Origin: Tianweitania aestuarii
GTDB lineage: Bacteria > Pseudomonadota > Alphaproteobacteria > Rhizobiales > Rhizobiaceae
DNA: 64,000 bases
Direction: 5' to 3'
NCBI RefSeq assembly: GCF_018457165.1
Contig: NZ_JAFMNX010000006.1
Coordinates: 124,001 to 188,000 of the forward strand
Both the position numbers and the translations under genes were made by a program. The notes under the pieces were generated by a model, which was not told the origin of the DNA, did not search any database, and worked only from the letters and a program-made list of their open reading frames with translations. Of the stretch, positions 1 through 8,238 are shown piece by piece; positions within the stretch are counted from its first letter, which is position 1, and each line of letters starts with the position of its first letter.

Positions 1-137
1 GGTGGCGGCGGGTTGATCGCGGCCAGCTTGGCATCGATGGTCGCGCGCGCCTTGGCGTAAACCTTGGCGCGAACGTCCGGCGTGTTTTCGCTCAGCCCTT
101 CGATCGTCTTCTTAAGGACGGCGACGAAATCTGCCAT
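1..137 (-). CDS. conserved hypothetical protein, N-terminal part (cut by window edge)
   Basis: A reading frame starts with ATG on the minus strand and runs off the left edge of the window, so only about 45 residues are visible. They begin MADFVAVLKKTIEG and form a charged, amphipathic helix rich in Lys, Ala and Asp, followed by a proline stretch (AINPPP) at the edge. The start resembles small uncharacterised rhizobial proteins encoded beside purA, from memory of the family and not from a search. The gene lies 67 bases downstream of purA on the same strand. Function is unknown. Confidence 0.6.
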   Translation of the reverse strand, partial: MADFVAVLKKTIEGLSENTPDVRAKVYAKARATIDAKLAAINPPP

Positions 138-204
138 ACGGGTTGAAACCTTATCTGGGCGGCGACGCCAGCCAAATCACCGGCGTCTGGTGTTTCCACG
201 AAAA

Positions 205-1503
205 TTAATCTTGAAACGGATCGGTCACAAGGATCGTGTCGTCGCGTTCCGGGCTCGTTGACAGAAGCGCCACCGGCGCACCGATCAATTCCTCGATATA
301 GCGCACATATTTGACTGCCTGCGCCGGCAGGTCGTTCCAGGAACGAGCGCCCCGCGTGGTACCCTCCCAGCCTTCAAGCGTCTCGTAGATCGGCTCGACC
401 CGCGCCTGCGCGCCCTGGCTGGCCGGCAGATAGTCGATCACTTCGCCATCCAGTCGATAACCGGTGCAGACCTTGATCTCGTCGAGCCCATCGAGCACGT
501 CGAGCTTGGTCAGTGCGATGCCGTCGATGCCGTTCACGGCCACCGCCTGGCGAACCAGCACCGCATCGAACCAGCCGCAGCGCCTTTTACGCCCGGTAAC
601 TGTGCCGAATTCATGGCCGCGTTCACCTAGGAACTGGCCGACATCATTGTCCTGCTCGCTCGGGAACGGCCCTTCGCCGACGCGCGTCGTGTAGGCCTTG
701 GTGATGCCGAGCACATAGCCGATCGCGCCCGGACCGACGCCCGAACCCGCCGCAGCCTGGCCGGCCACCGTGTTGGACGAGGTCACGAACGGATAGGTGC
801 CGTGATCGATGTCGAGCAGCGTGCCCTGCGCACCTTCAAACAGGATGCGCTCGCCGGCGCGGCGCTTGTCGTCCAGCACCTTCCACACGCGGTCCATGTA
901 AGGCAGGATCTTGTCGGCAACCGAGGTCACTTCCTGCAAGAGGTCGTCATAGGCGACTTCCGGATGACCGAGGCCGCGACGCAGCGCATTGTGGTGCGTC
1001 AAAAGGCGATCGAGCTTGGCCGGCAGCGTTTCAGTATCGGCCAAATCCATGATGCGGATCGCGCGGCGACCGACCTTGTCTTCGTAAGCCGGGCCGATAC
1101 CGCGACGCGTGGTACCGATCTTGGTGCCCGAATTGGATGCGGCATCTTCACGGAAGCCGTCGAGTTCGCGATGCAGCGACAGGATCAGCGGCGTGTTTTC
1201 CGCAACCTTGAGGCGATCCGGCCCGACCTCGACGCCAAGCGCGCGAATGCGCTCGAGTTCGGCCACGAAAGCATGGGGATCAAACACCACGCCGCTGCCG
1301 ATGATCGACAGCTTGCCGGGGCGCACGACGCCGGACGGCAGAAGCGAAAGCTTGTAGACCTTGCCGTCCACCACCAGCGTGTGACCGGCATTGTGGCCGC
1401 CCTGGAAGCGCACAACCACATCGGCGCGCTCCGACAGCCAATCAACGATCTTGCCCTTGCCTTCATCGCCCCATTGCGAGCCGACGACCACTACGTTGGC
1501 CAT
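205..1503 (-). CDS. purA: adenylosuccinate synthetase
   Basis: PurA joins IMP and aspartate using GTP to make adenylosuccinate, the first committed step from IMP to AMP, in the cytoplasm. The 432-residue length is normal for bacteria. The phosphate-binding loop GDEGKGK is at residues 12-18, GGHNAGHT follows near residue 40, and a [15 protein letters not shown] block typical of the family lies near 125-140. The ATG follows the motif order exactly, so the start is secure. The purK and purE genes lie about 50 kb away, so purine genes are dispersed here. Confidence 0.97.
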   Translation of the reverse strand: MANVVVVGSQWGDEGKGKIVDWLSERADVVVRFQGGHNAGHTLVVDGKVYKLSLLPSGVVRPGKLSIIGSGVVFDPHAFVAELERIRALGVEVGPDRLKVAENTPLILSLHRELDGFREDAASNSGTKIGTTRRGIGPAYEDKVGRRAIRIMDLADTETLPAKLDRLLTHHNALRRGLGHPEVAYDDLLQEVTSVADKILPYMDRVWKVLDDKRRAGERILFEGAQGTLLDIDHGTYPFVTSSNTVAGQAAAGSGVGPGAIGYVLGITKAYTTRVGEGPFPSEQDNDVGQFLGERGHEFGTVTGRKRRCGWFDAVLVRQAVAVNGIDGIALTKLDVLDGLDEIKVCTGYRLDGEVIDYLPASQGAQARVEPIYETLEGWEGTTRGARSWNDLPAQAVKYVRYIEELIGAPVALLSTSPERDDTILVTDPFQD

Positions 1504-1698
1504 ACTATCTTCCGTGCAGGTTCTTGGCGGCTGGAAACCGCAAACAGTTGAAAAGAAGTGGTCTCTATAACGTCTGCACTACCGTTGCGCGACCCTTCAT
1601 TAACGTTTTCAGCCAATCCAGGCACAACAAACTGGCCCTCTTGCCACTTTACTCGGGCGAGCCTTGGCAGCTACTGCCCTGCTGATCCTGGAGGAGCA

Positions 1699-2586
1699 AT
1701 GCGCAGAACCGCTTACATCTTGCTGGCATTGGCCACGCTCTTCTGGGCCGGCAACTCGATTGCCGGCAAACTGGCGATCGGCCATGTGTCGCCGATGATC
1801 CTCGTGCCCGCGCGCTGGGGCGCCATTCTCGTTATCCTCCTCGCATCGAGCCACCGCCAGCTCCGCCAGGACTGGCAGGCAATCAAAACACGGTCGATCT
1901 ACCTTCTTGCGCTCGGCGCGCTCGGCTTCACGGTGTTCAGCGTCGCGCTTTATTATGCACTGCTTTACACAACGGCGATCAACACCAGCATCCTGCAGGG
2001 CGGCATGCCGCTTTTCGTGTTTGCGGCAAGCTTCGTTTTGTTCGGCAGCCGGGTTCAGCTGGAACAGGTTCTCGGCTTCACACTGTCATTCATCGGCGTT
2101 CTGGTGATCGCCTTGCGCGGCGATTGGTCGAACCTCGTCACGCTCAACATCAATTTCGGCGATGCGCTGATGCTGATCGCCATTGTCGCCTATGGCTTCT
2201 ACACCGCTGCCCTCAAGGCCAAGCCGATCCTGCACTGGACGAGCCTGATGACCATGCTGTGCCTGGGCGCAACACTGGCCGCCCTGCCCTTCCTGGCGAT
2301 TGAGGCGGTGAGTGGCTCCACCATCCTGCCCGATCTGGAAGGCTGGGCCCTGATCGCCTTTATCGTTCTCTTCCCGTCCCTGTTGGGACAGGTGCTTTAT
2401 ATCAAGGGCGTCGAACTGATCGGCTCCAACCGCGCCGGCCTGTTCATCAACCTGCTGCCTTTATGGGGTGCGCTGCTTGCCGTGGTCGTGCTTGGTGAAG
2501 CGTTCCACGTCTACCATGCCATCGCCCTCACCATGATCCTGGCCGGCATTGGTCTGGCCGAACGACGCAGTTTCGCTCGACCGTGA
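1699..2586 (+). CDS. EamA/DMT-family membrane transporter
   Basis: This predicted inner-membrane exporter has about 295 residues and roughly ten hydrophobic segments, the size and layout of the drug/metabolite (EamA, RhaT-like) family with two five-helix repeats. The frame stays open further upstream, but the upstream part is not membrane-like. The ATG chosen sits a few bases after a strong ribosome binding site (GGAGGAG), and its protein starts MRRTAYILLALATLFWAGN, a typical first EamA helix ending in WAGN. Substrate cannot be read from sequence. It is divergent from purA and upstream of a toxin-antitoxin pair. Confidence 0.88.
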   Translation: MRRTAYILLALATLFWAGNSIAGKLAIGHVSPMILVPARWGAILVILLASSHRQLRQDWQAIKTRSIYLLALGALGFTVFSVALYYALLYTTAINTSILQGGMPLFVFAASFVLFGSRVQLEQVLGFTLSFIGVLVIALRGDWSNLVTLNINFGDALMLIAIVAYGFYTAALKAKPILHWTSLMTMLCLGATLAALPFLAIEAVSGSTILPDLEGWALIAFIVLFPSLLGQVLYIKGVELIGSNRAGLFINLLPLWGALLAVVVLGEAFHVYHAIALTMILAGIGLAERRSFARP

Positions 2587-2595
2587 TGACGCCAG

Positions 2596-2626
2596 GTGAT
2601 ATCATCGCCATGTGAATTGATATCAC
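2596..2626. promoter_or_regulatory. inverted-repeat operator of the FitAB-like module
   Basis: Two perfect 9-base half-sites, GTGATATCA and TGATATCAC, are separated by 13 bases and end 12 bases before the antitoxin start codon. FitA/VapB ribbon-helix-helix antitoxins are known to bind such paired repeats and repress their own operon. That this is the operator is inferred from position and symmetry. Confidence 0.75.
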
Positions 2627-2638
2627 GGAGCAGAAACA

Positions 2639-2893
2639 ATGGCTCAGCTTCTCATCCGCCGCCTTGACGACGACGTCAAAGAACGCCTGCGCAGCCGCGC
2701 AAAAGCGCATGGCGTCAGCATGGAAGAAGAAGCGCGGACGATCCTGGTGGATCAGCTTGCACCGACGGAGCAGCAGGATACGCGCGGTCTCGGTACCAAG
2801 ATTGCGGACCTGTTTCGACATATTGATTGGGAAGGCGAGGAACTGCCCCGGCTCCCACATCAGCCGTATAAACCGTTCAGTTTCGACGAATGA
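2639..2893 (+). CDS. FitA/VapB-type antitoxin (ribbon-helix-helix)
   Basis: This 84-residue antitoxin opens with MAQLLIRRLDDDVKERLRSR, the beta-strand/helix/helix of the FitA-like Arc/MetJ fold, followed by the HGVSMEEEAR segment typical of these proteins. The C-terminal half is acidic and Pro-rich and would wrap around the toxin. It is expected to bind DNA as a dimer at the inverted repeat just upstream and to neutralise the PIN toxin encoded next. The stop codon overlaps the toxin start as ATGA, so the pair is translationally coupled. Confidence 0.9.
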   Translation: MAQLLIRRLDDDVKERLRSRAKAHGVSMEEEARTILVDQLAPTEQQDTRGLGTKIADLFRHIDWEGEELPRLPHQPYKPFSFDE

Positions 2894-3303
2894 TAGTTCT
2901 CGACACGAATGTAGTTTCGGCTCTCATGAAGCCCGGCGACCATCCCGATATCGCGGGATGGCTGAACCATTGGCCTGAACGGCTGGTACGAACGACGTCC
3001 ATCACGATCATGGAACTGAACTACGGCATCCATCGACTACCGTTTGGACGAAAGCGGCGGGAACTTACGGAAAGCCTAGAGACCTTGCGCAGGCAATACC
3101 TGTACGACGTTCTCGCCTTTGATCAAGACGCAGCCGAGTTTACCGCCACGCTCCTGGCTAAAGCGCATTCTGCCGGTCGCAATCTGGATTTTCCAGACAC
3201 CCAGATCGCCGGCATCGTCTTGGCCAACAACGCCACCCTCGCCACACGCAACATCCGTGACTTCGACGGCTTGGGCTTGAAGCTCGTCAATCCCTGGGAC
3301 TGA
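2890..3303 (+). CDS. FitB/VapC-type PIN-domain toxin
   Basis: This 137-residue PIN-domain ribonuclease has the expected acidic active-site residues: Asp in MIVLDTNVVSAL at the N terminus, Glu in TIMELNYGI near residue 42, and Asp residues in LDFPDTQIAG and ATRNIRDFDG near the C terminus. Family members cleave specific RNAs with magnesium and are blocked by the cognate antitoxin. No truncation or missing acidic residue is visible, so the module should be functional. It is convergent with serA, leaving only about 20 bases between stop codons. Confidence 0.92.
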   Translation: MIVLDTNVVSALMKPGDHPDIAGWLNHWPERLVRTTSITIMELNYGIHRLPFGRKRRELTESLETLRRQYLYDVLAFDQDAAEFTATLLAKAHSAGRNLDFPDTQIAGIVLANNATLATRNIRDFDGLGLKLVNPWD

Positions 3304-3325
3304 CGAGCCTCATTGTCGTGTCGGC

Positions 3326-4927
3326 TTACGCAGCCGGCGCCACGTCGAAGCTCAGCGGCTTGGCGGACTGGATGACCTTAAGATCGCGCAGCTCGTTCAG
3401 AACGGCTTCAGGGAACGGCGCATCGAGGTAAAGCAGCGCGATCGCATCGCCGCCCGGATGGTCGCGACCCAGATGGAAGTTGGCGATGTTGACGCCGTTC
3501 TTGCCGCATACGCCACCCAGCAGACCGATCATGCCCGGCACGTCGGCATTGGTGGTGTAGAGCATGTGCTGGCCGACCTCGGCATCGAGGTTGATGTTCT
3601 TGATCTGGATGAAGCGCGGCTTGCCGTCGGAGAAACAGGTGCCGGCAATCGAGCGCGTCATCTTCTCGGTCTTCACCGTCAGCTTGATATAGCCGTCGAA
3701 CACGCCGGATTTGTCGCGCTTGACCTCGGAAACGATGATGCCGCGCTCCTTCACCATGATCGGCGCCGACACCATGTTGACGTCGGCGACCTGCGGACGG
3801 ATCAGGCCGGCCAGAGTGGCGCTGATGAGGGCGCGCGTGTTCATCGTGGCCGTTGCACCGTCGAACAGAATCTCGACTTCCTTGATCGGATCGTCGGTGA
3901 CCTGACCCACAAACGCGCCGAGCACTTCGGCGAGCTTCACGAACGGCTTCAGGCGCGGCGCTTCCTCGGCCGAGATCGACGGCATGTTGATCGCGTTGGT
4001 GACGGCACCCTTGATCAGATAGTCGGCCATCTGCTCGGCCACCTGCAGCGCGACATTTTCCTGCGCTTCCGAGGTGGATGCGCCGAGATGCGGTGTCGCC
4101 ACGACATTGTCCATGCCAAACAGCGCGTTCTCGGTTGCCGGCTCGGTTTCGAACACGTCGACGGCCGCACCCCCGACCTTGCCGCTCTTCAAGGCTTCAA
4201 CCAGATCGGCCTCGACGATCAAACCGCCACGCGCGCAGTTGATGATGCGCACGCCGTTCTTCATCTTGGCGAAAGCGTCGGCATTGATGATGCCCTTGGT
4301 CTTATCGGTCATCGGCGTGTGCAGCGTGATGAAGTCGGCGCGCTTGAGCAGATCCTCGAGTTCGACCTTTTCGACGCCAAGCTCTTCCGCACGCTGTTCC
4401 GACAGGAACGGATCAAAGGCGATCACGCGCATTTTGAGGCCGACGCCGCGCGTCGCCACGATCGAACCGATATTGCCACAGCCGATCACGCCCAGAACCT
4501 TGCCGGTGATCTCGACGCCCATGAAGCGGTTCTTTTCCCACTTGCCGGCTTGCGTCGAGGCATTGGCTTCGGGCAGCTGACGGGCAAGCGCGAACATCAG
4601 GGCAATGGCGTGCTCGGCCGTGGTGATCGAGTTGCCGAAGGGCGTGTTCATCACGATGATGCCCTTGCGGCTGGCAGCCGGGATATCGACATTGTCGACG
4701 CCGATGCCGGCCCGGCCGATCACCTTGAGATTGGTCGCGGCTGCGATCAGCTTTTCCGTGACCTTGGTGGCCGAGCGGATCGCCAGGCCATCATACTGGT
4801 CGATCACGGAAAGCAGCTTTTCCTTGTCCTTGCCGAGATCCGGCAGGTAATCGACATCCACGCCGCGATCCTTGAAGATCTGAACGGCGGTCGGGGAAAG
4901 TTTGTCGGAAACGAGTACGCGCGGCAT
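3326..4927 (-). CDS. serA: D-3-phosphoglycerate dehydrogenase
   Basis: SerA oxidises 3-phosphoglycerate to 3-phosphohydroxypyruvate with NAD, the entry step of serine synthesis. At 533 residues it is the long form with an N-terminal catalytic domain, an NAD-binding Rossmann fold (GKVLGVIGCGNIGS near residue 145), an intervening domain and a C-terminal ACT domain (LLGGVCGKNGVNIANFHLGR) that usually mediates serine feedback. It lies about 114 bases downstream of serC on the same strand and is likely co-transcribed with it from the serC leader. Confidence 0.97.
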   Translation of the reverse strand: MPRVLVSDKLSPTAVQIFKDRGVDVDYLPDLGKDKEKLLSVIDQYDGLAIRSATKVTEKLIAAATNLKVIGRAGIGVDNVDIPAASRKGIIVMNTPFGNSITTAEHAIALMFALARQLPEANASTQAGKWEKNRFMGVEITGKVLGVIGCGNIGSIVATRGVGLKMRVIAFDPFLSEQRAEELGVEKVELEDLLKRADFITLHTPMTDKTKGIINADAFAKMKNGVRIINCARGGLIVEADLVEALKSGKVGGAAVDVFETEPATENALFGMDNVVATPHLGASTSEAQENVALQVAEQMADYLIKGAVTNAINMPSISAEEAPRLKPFVKLAEVLGAFVGQVTDDPIKEVEILFDGATATMNTRALISATLAGLIRPQVADVNMVSAPIMVKERGIIVSEVKRDKSGVFDGYIKLTVKTEKMTRSIAGTCFSDGKPRFIQIKNINLDAEVGQHMLYTTNADVPGMIGLLGGVCGKNGVNIANFHLGRDHPGGDAIALLYLDAPFPEAVLNELRDLKVIQSAKPLSFDVAPAA

Positions 4928-5041
4928 AGGAAGTTCCTTTGCGATGAAGTTCGCCTCTCAGCACCAAAGGGGCGAAGCGAAAGAAGAAGATCAAGAAATG
5001 AGATGGTGAGCGACGCGGCCGGAGCCGCGATCGCAAAAGCC

Positions 5042-6217
5042 TCAGGCCGCAGCCTTGAGCTGCGCCTTCTGCGCGGCGAAGGCCCAGTCGAGCCAAGGCA
5101 GCAGGGCCTCGATGTCGGCGGTTTCCACCGTCGCCCCACACCAGATCCGCAGGCCCGACGGCGCATCGCGATAAGCGCCGATGTCGAGCGCGACACCTTC
5201 CTTCTCGAGCGCGGAAACCATGCCCTTGGCGAAGGCCGCCTTTGCATCGTCATCCAGCGCCGCAACCTGCGCGTCGGTGATGGTGAGGCAAACGGAGGTG
5301 TTGGAGCGGGTATCCGGCTCAACCGCCAGATGTCCCAACCAATCGCTGGCCTGAACGAAGCCGTCCAGCGCGGCGAAGTTGGCGTCGGCGCGCTTGATCA
5401 GGCCATCAAGACCGCCAACCGACTTCGCCCAATGAAGCGCGTCGAGGTAATCTTCCACGCACAGCATGGAAGGCGTGTTGATCGTTTCGCCCTTGAAGAT
5501 GCCTTCGATCAGCTTGCCGCCCTTCGTCATGCGGAAGATCTTGGGCAGCGGCCAGGCCGGCTTGTAGCTTTCGAGACGTTCAACGGCGCGTGGGCTGAGG
5601 ATCAGCATGCCATGGGCCGCTTCACCGCCGAGCACCTTCTGCCAGGAAAAGGTCACGACATCGAGCTTGGCGAAATCGAGACGCTGCGCGAAGGCAGCCG
5701 ACGTCGCGTCGCAGATCGTCAGACCCTGCCGGTCGGCCGGAATGAAGTCGCCATTAGGCACGCGCACGCCGGAGGTCGTACCGTTCCAGGTGAACACGAC
5801 GTCGCGGTCGAAATCGACCTTGGCGAGATCGGGCAATTCGCCATAAGGCGCATCGAGCGTGCGCACATCAGGGAGCTTGAGCTGCTTGACCACATCGGTC
5901 ACCCAGCCGGCGCCGAAGCTTTCCCAGGCGAGCACGTCGACAGGACGTGCGCCGAGCAGCGACCACAGCGCCATTTCAACGGCGCCGGTGTCGGAAGCGG
6001 GCACGATGCCGATGCGGTAATCCGCGGGCACCTGCAACACCTCACGCGTGAGGTCGATCGCTTCCTGAAGTTTGGATTTGCCGAGCTTGGCGCGATGCGA
6101 GCGGCCGAGTGCGGCATCGCTCAGGGCATCCAACGACCATCCTGGTCGTTTGGCGCAAGGTCCGGACGAGAATTGGGGATTGGCCGGGCGCACTGCCGGC
6201 TTGGTCTCAGTCGTCAT
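5042..6217 (-). CDS. serC: phosphoserine aminotransferase
   Basis: SerC transfers an amino group from glutamate to 3-phosphohydroxypyruvate, giving phosphoserine; it needs pyridoxal phosphate. The protein is about 391 residues. The PLP lysine lies in [18 protein letters not shown], a signature of the alphaproteobacterial/archaeal-type branch. The N terminus includes [12 protein letters not shown], the substrate-binding start of the family. It is the first gene of a serC-serA pair preceded by a two-hairpin leader, so expression is probably controlled at the 5 prime UTR. Confidence 0.96.
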   Translation of the reverse strand: MTTETKPAVRPANPQFSSGPCAKRPGWSLDALSDAALGRSHRAKLGKSKLQEAIDLTREVLQVPADYRIGIVPASDTGAVEMALWSLLGARPVDVLAWESFGAGWVTDVVKQLKLPDVRTLDAPYGELPDLAKVDFDRDVVFTWNGTTSGVRVPNGDFIPADRQGLTICDATSAAFAQRLDFAKLDVVTFSWQKVLGGEAAHGMLILSPRAVERLESYKPAWPLPKIFRMTKGGKLIEGIFKGETINTPSMLCVEDYLDALHWAKSVGGLDGLIKRADANFAALDGFVQASDWLGHLAVEPDTRSNTSVCLTITDAQVAALDDDAKAAFAKGMVSALEKEGVALDIGAYRDAPSGLRIWCGATVETADIEALLPWLDWAFAAQKAQLKAAA

Positions 6218-6290
6218 CGTGGTCTATCCTTCCAGATAGTCGGCACCTCGTTGGGGAGGTGTGGCCCACGGACGGTTTTATTGGCGAAGC
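6218..6290 (-). ncRNA. serC leader RNA motif
   Basis: On the minus strand, directly before the serC ATG, there are two hairpins. CACCTC/GAGGTG closes a six-base loop at 6244-6261, and CTATC/GATAG closes TGGAAG at 6224-6239. The second holds the GGAAGGA Shine-Dalgarno, so folding could gate translation. This matches my memory of the serC motif, a conserved cis-element reported upstream of serC in alphaproteobacteria. The hairpins are seen directly; assignment to the Rfam family is from memory. Confidence 0.75.
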
Positions 6291-6390
6291 GCTCTGCCGT
6301 CAAGAACAAACAAAGCGTCGCTTCCAGACCACGCACAAACGAAAACGGCGGACCGAAGCCCGCCGCCTGATGCTGGTCTGGTGCAGTTCC

Positions 6391-7095
6391 TTACCAGAGG
6401 TCGTAGCGCAACCCGACCTTGATCTGATGCATGTCGAAGCCTTCGTCGACATAGGTGTCGCCGGATGCCGAGAAGTGCTTGGCATCCGGCGAATTCAGAT
6501 ACTGGTAGCCGACATCGAGCGACAGGTTCTGGCTCATGCGATAGGCGAAACCGGCATTGAGCGTGTAGGCGAAGGCGAAATCATCATCCGGATACGCGCC
6601 GGGGAAATCCGCGAGGGCGACATCCCCGGAATTGGTGTTGTGCGAATAGATGAAACCGGCACCGGCGCCGATATAGGGCGTGATCCCCACAACCGTGCCG
6701 AGATCCACATAGCCCGTTGCCATGCCGTAGCTCATCGTCGACTTGATGCTGCCGCGCAGGCCGCCGAGATCGAGCGTCGCTTCTTCCTGCTGAAGGAAAG
6801 CACCGGTGATGTCGGCGCGGAAGTAATCGGTGAAATGGTAGCCGACACCGCCGCCGCCAAAGACGCTCGTATGGTCTTCGTCGATGCCGAAGAAACCGCC
6901 GCCGCCATTATCCGAACCGTCCGAAACGGTGTAGCCGACGTCACCGCGCAGATACCAACCCGAGCCGACTTCCACCGGAACGACTTCCGGCGCGTCCTCG
7001 ATGATGATCGGCGGATCGTAATCGGCGGCGAGCGATGGGCTCACAAAGGCTGCGACCAAAGCGGCAGGCAGAAAAAGACGCGAGATGGTCGACAT
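6391..7095 (-). CDS. Omp25/Omp31-like outer-membrane beta-barrel protein
   Basis: This secreted barrel protein of about 234 residues has a signal peptide starting MSTISRLFLPAALVAAF with an apparent cleavage after SLAA. The mature part has alternating strands (WYLRGDVGYTVSDG, GVGYHFTDYFRADI, YGMATGYVDLG, ITPYIGAGAGFIYS) and ends in the aromatic strand KVGLRYDLW expected of porin-like proteins. The start has an AGGAG eight bases upstream; an upstream extension of the frame lacks signal-peptide character. It is a paralogue of the next barrel gene upstream. A full CtrA-type box lies about 70 bases before its start. Confidence 0.88.
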   Translation of the reverse strand: MSTISRLFLPAALVAAFVSPSLAADYDPPIIIEDAPEVVPVEVGSGWYLRGDVGYTVSDGSDNGGGGFFGIDEDHTSVFGGGGVGYHFTDYFRADITGAFLQQEEATLDLGGLRGSIKSTMSYGMATGYVDLGTVVGITPYIGAGAGFIYSHNTNSGDVALADFPGAYPDDDFAFAYTLNAGFAYRMSQNLSLDVGYQYLNSPDAKHFSASGDTYVDEGFDMHQIKVGLRYDLW

Positions 7096-7160
7096 CGAAA
7101 TGAACTCCTGATCGGCGGCGTGTGCCGGTCCCTGTTGAGGGAGATCATTAACCATCCCGG

Positions 7161-7175
7161 TTAATTGCTGGTTAA
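7161..7175. promoter_or_regulatory. CtrA-type box TTAA-N7-TTAA
   Basis: A perfect TTAA-N7-TTAA site lies about 66 bases upstream of the first Omp25-like start codon, with a further TTAACC thirteen bases away at 7148. This is the established recognition pattern of the master cell-cycle regulator CtrA in alphaproteobacteria. Binding is inferred. Confidence 0.7.
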
Positions 7176-7217
7176 GCATAACGGCCAAATCGCGGCTGGC
7201 GCGCACATCCGGAACGC

Positions 7218-7248
7218 AAAAAGGCCCGGCAGATCTGCCGGGCCTTTC
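7218..7248 (-). terminator. intrinsic terminator of the second Omp25-like gene
   Basis: A perfect stem, GGCCCGGCAGATCTGCCGGGCC flanked by A and T runs, is followed by a T tract when read on the minus strand. It lies just after the stop of the upstream barrel gene, separating the two barrel genes into different transcripts. Confidence 0.9.
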
Positions 7249-7268
7249 TCACTGGGAGGATCGCGACC

Positions 7269-8057
7269 TCAGTTGAACTTGTAACGGAAGCCCATCTTGA
7301 AGTCGTGCGAATACAGATCCTTGAAGGTGAAGCCGTCATTGGGGCGCGAGAAAGCAGGATCGTAGTTGCGCGCTTCGCCCGTCTTGCCGTCACCGAGATG
7401 GACGTAGCTATAGCCGACATCCATGGTCAAACGATCGGTGACGGCATAGCCGAGGCCGGCATGCAGCGCGTAGGCGAATTCCCACTGTGAATCGCTTGGC
7501 GCATACCCACCGCCACCCGCCAGCACATTGCTGTCGTTGAAGTTCGAGATCGTGTTGCGAGATGCGCCGACGCCCGCGCCGATATAAGGCGTGATGCCGT
7601 GGAAATCGCCGAGATCGACATAGGCGTTGGCCAGCAGAAGCCATTCCGACTTCGTTGCCGAATAGTCGTTGGTGCCGATCACAGCACCCGTCGCATCGTT
7701 GGTGAAGCTGTCGAGCGCGTGGAAGCTGGACTTGCCGCGATATTCGGCCGTCAGATCCGTGCGCAGCCAACGATTGAACTGGTAACCGATACCGCCGCCG
7801 CCGATCGGGGCGGAATCGAAATCGCCGTCATCGAGCCAGTTCTGCGTGAAGCCGGGAACGTCGAAATACTCGTAATCGAGCCCCTTATGCTGCTGGTTGC
7901 TCATGCCGACATGGCCGCGCAGATACCAGCCGCCGAACTGCGGCGCGGCAACCGGTGCTTCCACCGGCAAGGGCTCGTAGAGGTCGGCGGCAACGGCCGG
8001 AACGGCGAAGCTGCCAAGCAGCAATGCGCCGACCAGCGGCATGCGGAAATTGAACAT
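7269..8057 (-). CDS. Omp25/Omp31-like outer-membrane beta-barrel protein (paralogue)
   Basis: This 262-residue porin-like protein has a signal peptide MFNFRMPLVGALLLGSFAV with cleavage near AVAADLYEP, a pattern typical of rhizobial and Brucella Omp25/Omp31. Strands GWYLRGHVGMSNQQ, GIGYQFNRWLRTDLT, ANAYVDLGDFHGITPYIGAG and FKMGFRYKFN alternate as in eight-stranded barrels, and it ends in an aromatic-containing strand. It shares the overall plan of the neighbouring barrel gene but is clearly divergent. It has its own terminator and its own upstream CtrA-type box, so it is probably an independent, cell-cycle-timed transcript. Confidence 0.9.
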   Translation of the reverse strand: MFNFRMPLVGALLLGSFAVPAVAADLYEPLPVEAPVAAPQFGGWYLRGHVGMSNQQHKGLDYEYFDVPGFTQNWLDDGDFDSAPIGGGGIGYQFNRWLRTDLTAEYRGKSSFHALDSFTNDATGAVIGTNDYSATKSEWLLLANAYVDLGDFHGITPYIGAGVGASRNTISNFNDSNVLAGGGGYAPSDSQWEFAYALHAGLGYAVTDRLTMDVGYSYVHLGDGKTGEARNYDPAFSRPNDGFTFKDLYSHDFKMGFRYKFN

Positions 8058-8126
8058 CGGTCGTACCCCTGATCATTCGCCGATGGCCCGGCGCCAATGA
8101 ATTCAGGTCACGATGACACCCATTGG

Positions 8127-8141
8127 TTAAATCGCGCTTAA
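8127..8141. promoter_or_regulatory. CtrA-type box TTAA-N7-TTAA
   Basis: A perfect TTAA-N7-TTAA site lies about 70 bases upstream of the second Omp25-like start, with another TTAA at 8151. In Brucella, CtrA is reported to control omp25, so the position is meaningful. Binding here is inferred. Confidence 0.75.
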
Positions 8142-8187
8142 CCGTCTTCCTTAACTACGATTGCCGATGATTTTTCGTAGCTCCAAA

Positions 8188-8215
8188 AAGAAAAAGCCGG
8201 CACGAGGCCGGCTTC
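8188..8215 (-). terminator. intrinsic terminator of glmM
   Basis: The stem GCCGGC/GCCGGC with an ACGAG loop, flanked by AA/TT, is followed by a T-rich tract on the minus strand. It lies 24 bases past the glmM stop. Confidence 0.88.
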
Positions 8216-8238
8216 GATAGGTGATGTGCTTTGCGTGA

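Noticed and set aside
3458-6370. 970-codon open frame on the plus strand across serA and serC
   Set aside because: It is the antisense of two clear genes. Its His/Asp/Arg-rich composition is the usual shadow of high-GC coding sequence, and it has no recognisable domain.
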